Shown: positions 39,592-42,351 of the stretch, piece after piece | Position numbering within the stretch: the first letter of the stretch is position 1 | Layout: every line of letters starts with the position of its first letter | Origin: Caballeronia megalochromosomata | GTDB taxonomy: Bacteria; Pseudomonadota; Gammaproteobacteria; Burkholderiales; Burkholderiaceae | NCBI GenBank assembly: GCA_001580565.1 | Contig: LRBF01000037.1 | Span: forward strand, 1-42,351 | Direction: 5' to 3' | Length of the DNA: 42,351 nt | Notes under the pieces: model-generated | What the model was told of the DNA's origin: nothing | What the model saw: only the letters and a program-made list of their open reading frames with translations | Databases searched by the model: none | Program-made: the position numbers and the translations under genes

Positions 39592-40764
39592 ATGCCTCTG
39601 CCTCTTTTCGCTCTCGCCATTGCCGCGTTCGGCATCGGCACGACCGAATTCGTCATCATGGGCCTGTTGCCCAACGTCGCGCGCGATCTCGGCGTCACGA
39701 TCCCGGCAGCGGGCATGCTCGTGTCCGGCTACGCGCTCGGCGTCACGGTGGGCGCGCCGATTCTGGCGGTGGTCACGGCGAAGATGCCGCGCAAAAAGGC
39801 GCTGATGAGCCTGATCGGCGTGTTCATCGTCGGCAATATGCTGTGCGCGCTCGCGCCGAACTACTGGGTGCTGATGGGCGCGCGCATCGTCACCGCGTTC
39901 TGCCACGGCGCGTTCTTCGGCATCGGCTCGGTGGTCGCCGCCGATCTCGTCGCGCCGAACCGCCGCGCGCAGGCCATCGCGCTGATGTTCACCGGACTCA
40001 CGCTCGCCAACGTGCTCGGCGTGCCGCTCGGCACCGCGCTCGGCCAGGCGGCCGGCTGGCGCTCGACGTTCTGGGTGGTCACGCTGATCGGCATCGCAGC
40101 GGCGGGCGCGCTCGCCGTGTGCCTGCCGAAGCATATCGAGATGCGCGACACCAGCATCCTGCGCGAATTCGACGTGCTCAAGAATCCGCAGGTGCTGATG
40201 GTGCTCGGCATCAGCGTGCTCGCATCGGCCAGTCTGTTCTCGGTGTTCACGTATATCACGCCGATCCTCGAAGACGTAACGGGCTTTTCGCCGCACGCGG
40301 TCACCTACGTGCTGCTGCTCTTCGGCCTCGGCCTCACGGTCGGCAGCACGCTCGGCGGCAAGCTCGCCGACTGGAAGCTGCTGCGCTCGCTGCTGACATT
40401 CCTACTGTCGATCGTCGTGATCCTGACGATCTTCGCCGGCACGATGCACGAGCCCGTTTCGGCGATGATCACGATCTTCTTCTGGGGCGTGCTCGCATTC
40501 GCGATCGTGCCGCCGCTGCAGATGCTGATCGTGAATCGCGCGAGCGACGCGCCCAATCTCGCGTCGACATTGAATCAGGGCGCGTTCAACCTCGGCAACG
40601 CGACGGGCGCGTGGCTCGGCGGCTGCGTGATCAGCGCGGGCGCGCCGCTCACGTCGCTACCGTGGGTCGGCATTCTGATGGCGGTGAGCGCGTTCGGTCT
40701 CACGCTGGTGTCGGCGACGCTCGACAAGCGCGCGCGCCGTCTTTCGATCGGACAAGTCGCCTGA
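39592..40764 (+). CDS. MFS transporter, DHA1 (AraJ-like) type
   Basis: This 390-aa protein has twelve predicted helices. It opens with LFALAIAAFGIGTTEFVIMGLLPNVA, typical of the AraJ/YdhP/SotB-like drug:H+ or sugar efflux branch of the major facilitator superfamily. The loop between helices 2 and 3 has AKMPRKKAL. GVPLGTALGQAAGWRSTFW is the motif C-like region of antiporters. It is expected to export small molecules from the cytoplasm. It is followed after 22 bp by a second MFS gene, and no regulator is adjacent. Confidence 0.92.
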   Translation: MPLPLFALAIAAFGIGTTEFVIMGLLPNVARDLGVTIPAAGMLVSGYALGVTVGAPILAVVTAKMPRKKALMSLIGVFIVGNMLCALAPNYWVLMGARIVTAFCHGAFFGIGSVVAADLVAPNRRAQAIALMFTGLTLANVLGVPLGTALGQAAGWRSTFWVVTLIGIAAAGALAVCLPKHIEMRDTSILREFDVLKNPQVLMVLGISVLASASLFSVFTYITPILEDVTGFSPHAVTYVLLLFGLGLTVGSTLGGKLADWKLLRSLLTFLLSIVVILTIFAGTMHEPVSAMITIFFWGVLAFAIVPPLQMLIVNRASDAPNLASTLNQGAFNLGNATGAWLGGCVISAGAPLTSLPWVGILMAVSAFGLTLVSATLDKRARRLSIGQVA

Positions 40765-40786
40765 TTTCCGGCGGCCGGCAAGCCGG

Positions 40787-41947
40787 ATGAAGGCTATCCT
40801 CTCGCGAGACTTTCTCGCGCTGATCCTGAGCGTCGCGGTCGTCGGCCTGGGCCTCGGCGCGACGCTGCCGTTGACCGCGCTCGCGCTCACGCAGGCGGGC
40901 TACGGCACCGGCATCGTTGGACTGATGACGGCGATGCAGGCGGGCGGCGGCCTGGCGGTGGCGCCGTTCGCGAGCCGGGTCGCGGCGCGTGGCGGCGCGC
41001 GCGAGACGATCGTCGGCACGGTGATCGTCGCGGCGCTCTCGACCATCGCGATGCAGTTCACCGTGGATCTGTGGCTGTGGGCCGTGCTGCGCTTTCTCTG
41101 CGGCGCGGCGCTGATGCTGCTTTTCACGATCGGCGAAGCGTGGGTCACGCAGCTCGCCGACGATACGACGCGCGGCCGCGTCGTCGCGATCTACGCCACC
41201 AACTTCACGCTCTTTCAGATGATGGGCCCACTGCTCGTCAGCGCGATCGGCGGCTTGCCGTCGATGCGCTTCGCCATTTGCGGCGCGATCTTTCTGCTGG
41301 CCTTGCCCGCGCTCGCGTCGATACGCGGCACGCCGCACGCGCTCGCGTCCGAAGAAGGTGAACATGGCGACTGGCGGCACGTGCTGCCGCGCATGCCGGC
41401 GCTCGTGATCGGCACGGGCTTTTTCGCGCTCTTCGATACGCTCGCACTCTCGCTGATGCCGCTCTTCGCGATGTCGCACGGTATCGGCGAGGAAACCGGC
41501 GTGCTGTTCGCCTCCGCCATCCTGCTCGGCGACACGACGATGCAGTTTCCCATCGGCTGGCTCGCTGATCGCATCGGGCGCGCCAGGGTGCATGCGGGCG
41601 CGGGCGTCGTTGTGGTTCTGCTGTTGCCGTTGCTGCCGTGGGCGGTGGCGCACCCGTGGATCTGCTGGCCGCTGCTTTTTGTGACCGGGGCGGCGGCGGG
41701 AAGCGTCTATACACTGTCGATCGTCGCGTGCGGCGAGCGCTTTCGCGGGCCGACGCTCGTGTCGGCGACGGCGATCATCGGGGCATCGTGGAGTGGGGCG
41801 AGTTTTGGTGGGCCGATCGTTGCGGGAGCGTTGATGCAGCGCGTTGGCGCGGATGCGTTGATTGGCGTGTTGACCGCGGCGGCGGGGGCGTTTCTCGTGG
41901 CCGTTTGGTGGGAGCGGCGCGCGTCTCTCGCGCTGGGGCGTGATTAG
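40787..41947 (+). CDS. MFS transporter (second, YcaD-like)
   Basis: This 386-aa protein has twelve helices, with LILSVAVVGLGLGATLPLTALAL at the start. TIGEAWVTQLADDTTRGRVVAIYATNF in the first half and GWLADRIGRARV in the second are typical of the YcaD-like branch of the superfamily. It is only distantly related to the preceding transporter. From about 41690 the codon choice shifts to GGG, GGT, GTT and TTG, unlike the rest of the gene, although the reading frame and helices stay intact. Substrate is unknown. Confidence 0.91.
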   Translation: MKAILSRDFLALILSVAVVGLGLGATLPLTALALTQAGYGTGIVGLMTAMQAGGGLAVAPFASRVAARGGARETIVGTVIVAALSTIAMQFTVDLWLWAVLRFLCGAALMLLFTIGEAWVTQLADDTTRGRVVAIYATNFTLFQMMGPLLVSAIGGLPSMRFAICGAIFLLALPALASIRGTPHALASEEGEHGDWRHVLPRMPALVIGTGFFALFDTLALSLMPLFAMSHGIGEETGVLFASAILLGDTTMQFPIGWLADRIGRARVHAGAGVVVVLLLPLLPWAVAHPWICWPLLFVTGAAAGSVYTLSIVACGERFRGPTLVSATAIIGASWSGASFGGPIVAGALMQRVGADALIGVLTAAAGAFLVAVWWERRASLALGRD

Positions 41948-42000
41948 GCTTTTTTGTTCTGATATGCGAAATGTCGCTTGGTCCCGTTTTCTTTTTGGTT

Positions 42001-42046
42001 TATTAGCACTGCCCCTGTGCGGGGCGGCAGTCACTTTCTTTGCTGC
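42001..42046. repeat. Probable dispersed Burkholderia-type intergenic repeat, cut by an IS
   Basis: The sequence contains GCCCC-TGTGC-GGGGC (42011-42025), a small hairpin, then GGCAGTCACTTTCTTTGCTGCTG. I recall this type as a recurring palindromic intergenic element in Burkholderia genomes, where CTTTCTTTGC is normally followed by the complementary GCAAAGAAAG. The second half is missing here because IS sequence begins. Confidence 0.45.
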
Positions 42047-42351
42047 TGTGTATAGACCGGAGACATGGGTAACACGTGTTCCAGGACATGGGTAACACTT
42101 CGGACGAATGGTTCGTCCGGAGTCGATCATGTCTTGGGACAGCAAAAACATCATGGAACTGCGGCTTGAATTCGTGACGTTTGCGACACAGGAGGGGGCC
42201 AATCGGCGCGCCTTGTGTCGTCAGTATGGCGTCAGTGCGAAGACCGGTTACAAGTGGATCAAGCGCTTCGAGCAGGGCGATACCGCGTTGGCCGATCAGT
42301 CCCGACGTCCGGTTCATAGCCCAACGCGTACTGCGGATGAGCCTTGAAGTA
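42047..42351 (+). mobile_element. Left end of an IS481-type insertion sequence (truncated by window)
   Basis: The element appears to begin near TGTGTATAG (42047). Its subterminal region has two direct copies of GACATGGGTAACAC (42062-42075 and 42085-42098), 23 bp apart from start to start, of a type I associate with IS481 ends. An 8-bp inverted repeat (42101-42108 with 42112-42119) precedes the transposase start. The right end is outside the window, so boundaries and target duplication cannot be shown. Confidence 0.65.
42129..42347 (+). CDS. IS481-type transposase, N-terminal helix-turn-helix part, early stop
   Basis: The frame encodes 72 residues with the DNA-binding helix-turn-helix of IS481 transposases (LRLEFVTFATQEGANRRALC, then GVSAKTGYKWIKRFEQGDTAL and RRPVHSPTRT). 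The DDE catalytic domain is not seen. The frame ends in TGA at 42345, exactly where the family linker should continue; shifting by one base would read on as DELEV. This suggests an inactivating indel, although the window ends 4 bases later, so a programmed frameshift or sequencing error cannot be excluded. Confidence 0.7.
   Translation: MSWDSKNIMELRLEFVTFATQEGANRRALCRQYGVSAKTGYKWIKRFEQGDTALADQSRRPVHSPTRTADEP

Overview
The window is a GC-rich, densely packed stretch of a beta-proteobacterial chromosome. Gene order (purN-rsmB-like-mscS; ribF-ileS-lspA-coaBC; dut; clpA-clpS; a cold-shock gene; icd), codon choice dominated by GGC/CTG/GTC/ATC, and the protein sequences all point to Burkholderiaceae, most likely the Paraburkholderia/Caballeronia/Burkholderia group. 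This is inferred from family knowledge; no database search was run.

Layout. 1-2893 (minus): purN, an RsmB/NOP-type RNA methyltransferase and an MscS channel cut by the window edge. 3044-10195 (plus): housekeeping run ribF, ileS, lspA, coaBC, a luciferase-like monooxygenase and dut. 10268-12882 (minus): clpS-clpA. 13402-13608: cold-shock gene, separated from icd (minus) by strong terminators. 15224-17111: rluE, a tiny secreted His/Lys/Ser-rich protein and a DUF192 protein. 17324-20003: an EF-G gene standing outside any str operon, then a cupin. 20149-25761: a four-gene ABC importer for peptides or a similar substrate, with a Tat-type binding protein and a fused double ATPase. 25847-26266: an orphan Rap1a/Tai-like secreted protein. 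26279-30561 (minus): two tandem AspT-type antiporters followed by an aldo/keto reductase. 31077-32102: a LysR regulator, divergent from the antiporters across a 515-bp AT-rich gap. 32191-32697 (minus): a ParB/Srx-like protein resembling plasmid fertility-inhibition factors. 32836-38875: a tightly overlapped DNA-processing operon (metallo-beta-lactamase-fold exonuclease, ATP-dependent ligase, Lhr-core helicase, PdeM-type phosphoesterase). 38838-39281 (minus): a secreted protein of unknown function overlapping the end of pdeM. 39592-41947: two MFS transporters. 42047-end: left end of an IS481-type element whose transposase frame stops early.

How the genes work together. Most of the left half is core metabolism and proteostasis: purine and riboflavin/FAD synthesis, CoA synthesis, dUTP hydrolysis, Ile-tRNA charging, lipoprotein maturation and the ClpAP adaptor system. 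The right half is more accessory. The clearest multi-gene machine is the exonuclease-ligase-helicase-phosphoesterase operon, which fits a strand processing and resealing pathway. Its divergent neighbour, the fertility-inhibition-like gene, has a possible plasmid-defence link but no proven connection. The least understood items are the paired antiporters without a decarboxylase, the lone Rap1a-like protein, the repeat-rich secreted peptide and a 21-bp perfect hairpin behind the LysR gene. I see no rRNA, tRNA, CRISPR array or recognisable riboswitch.
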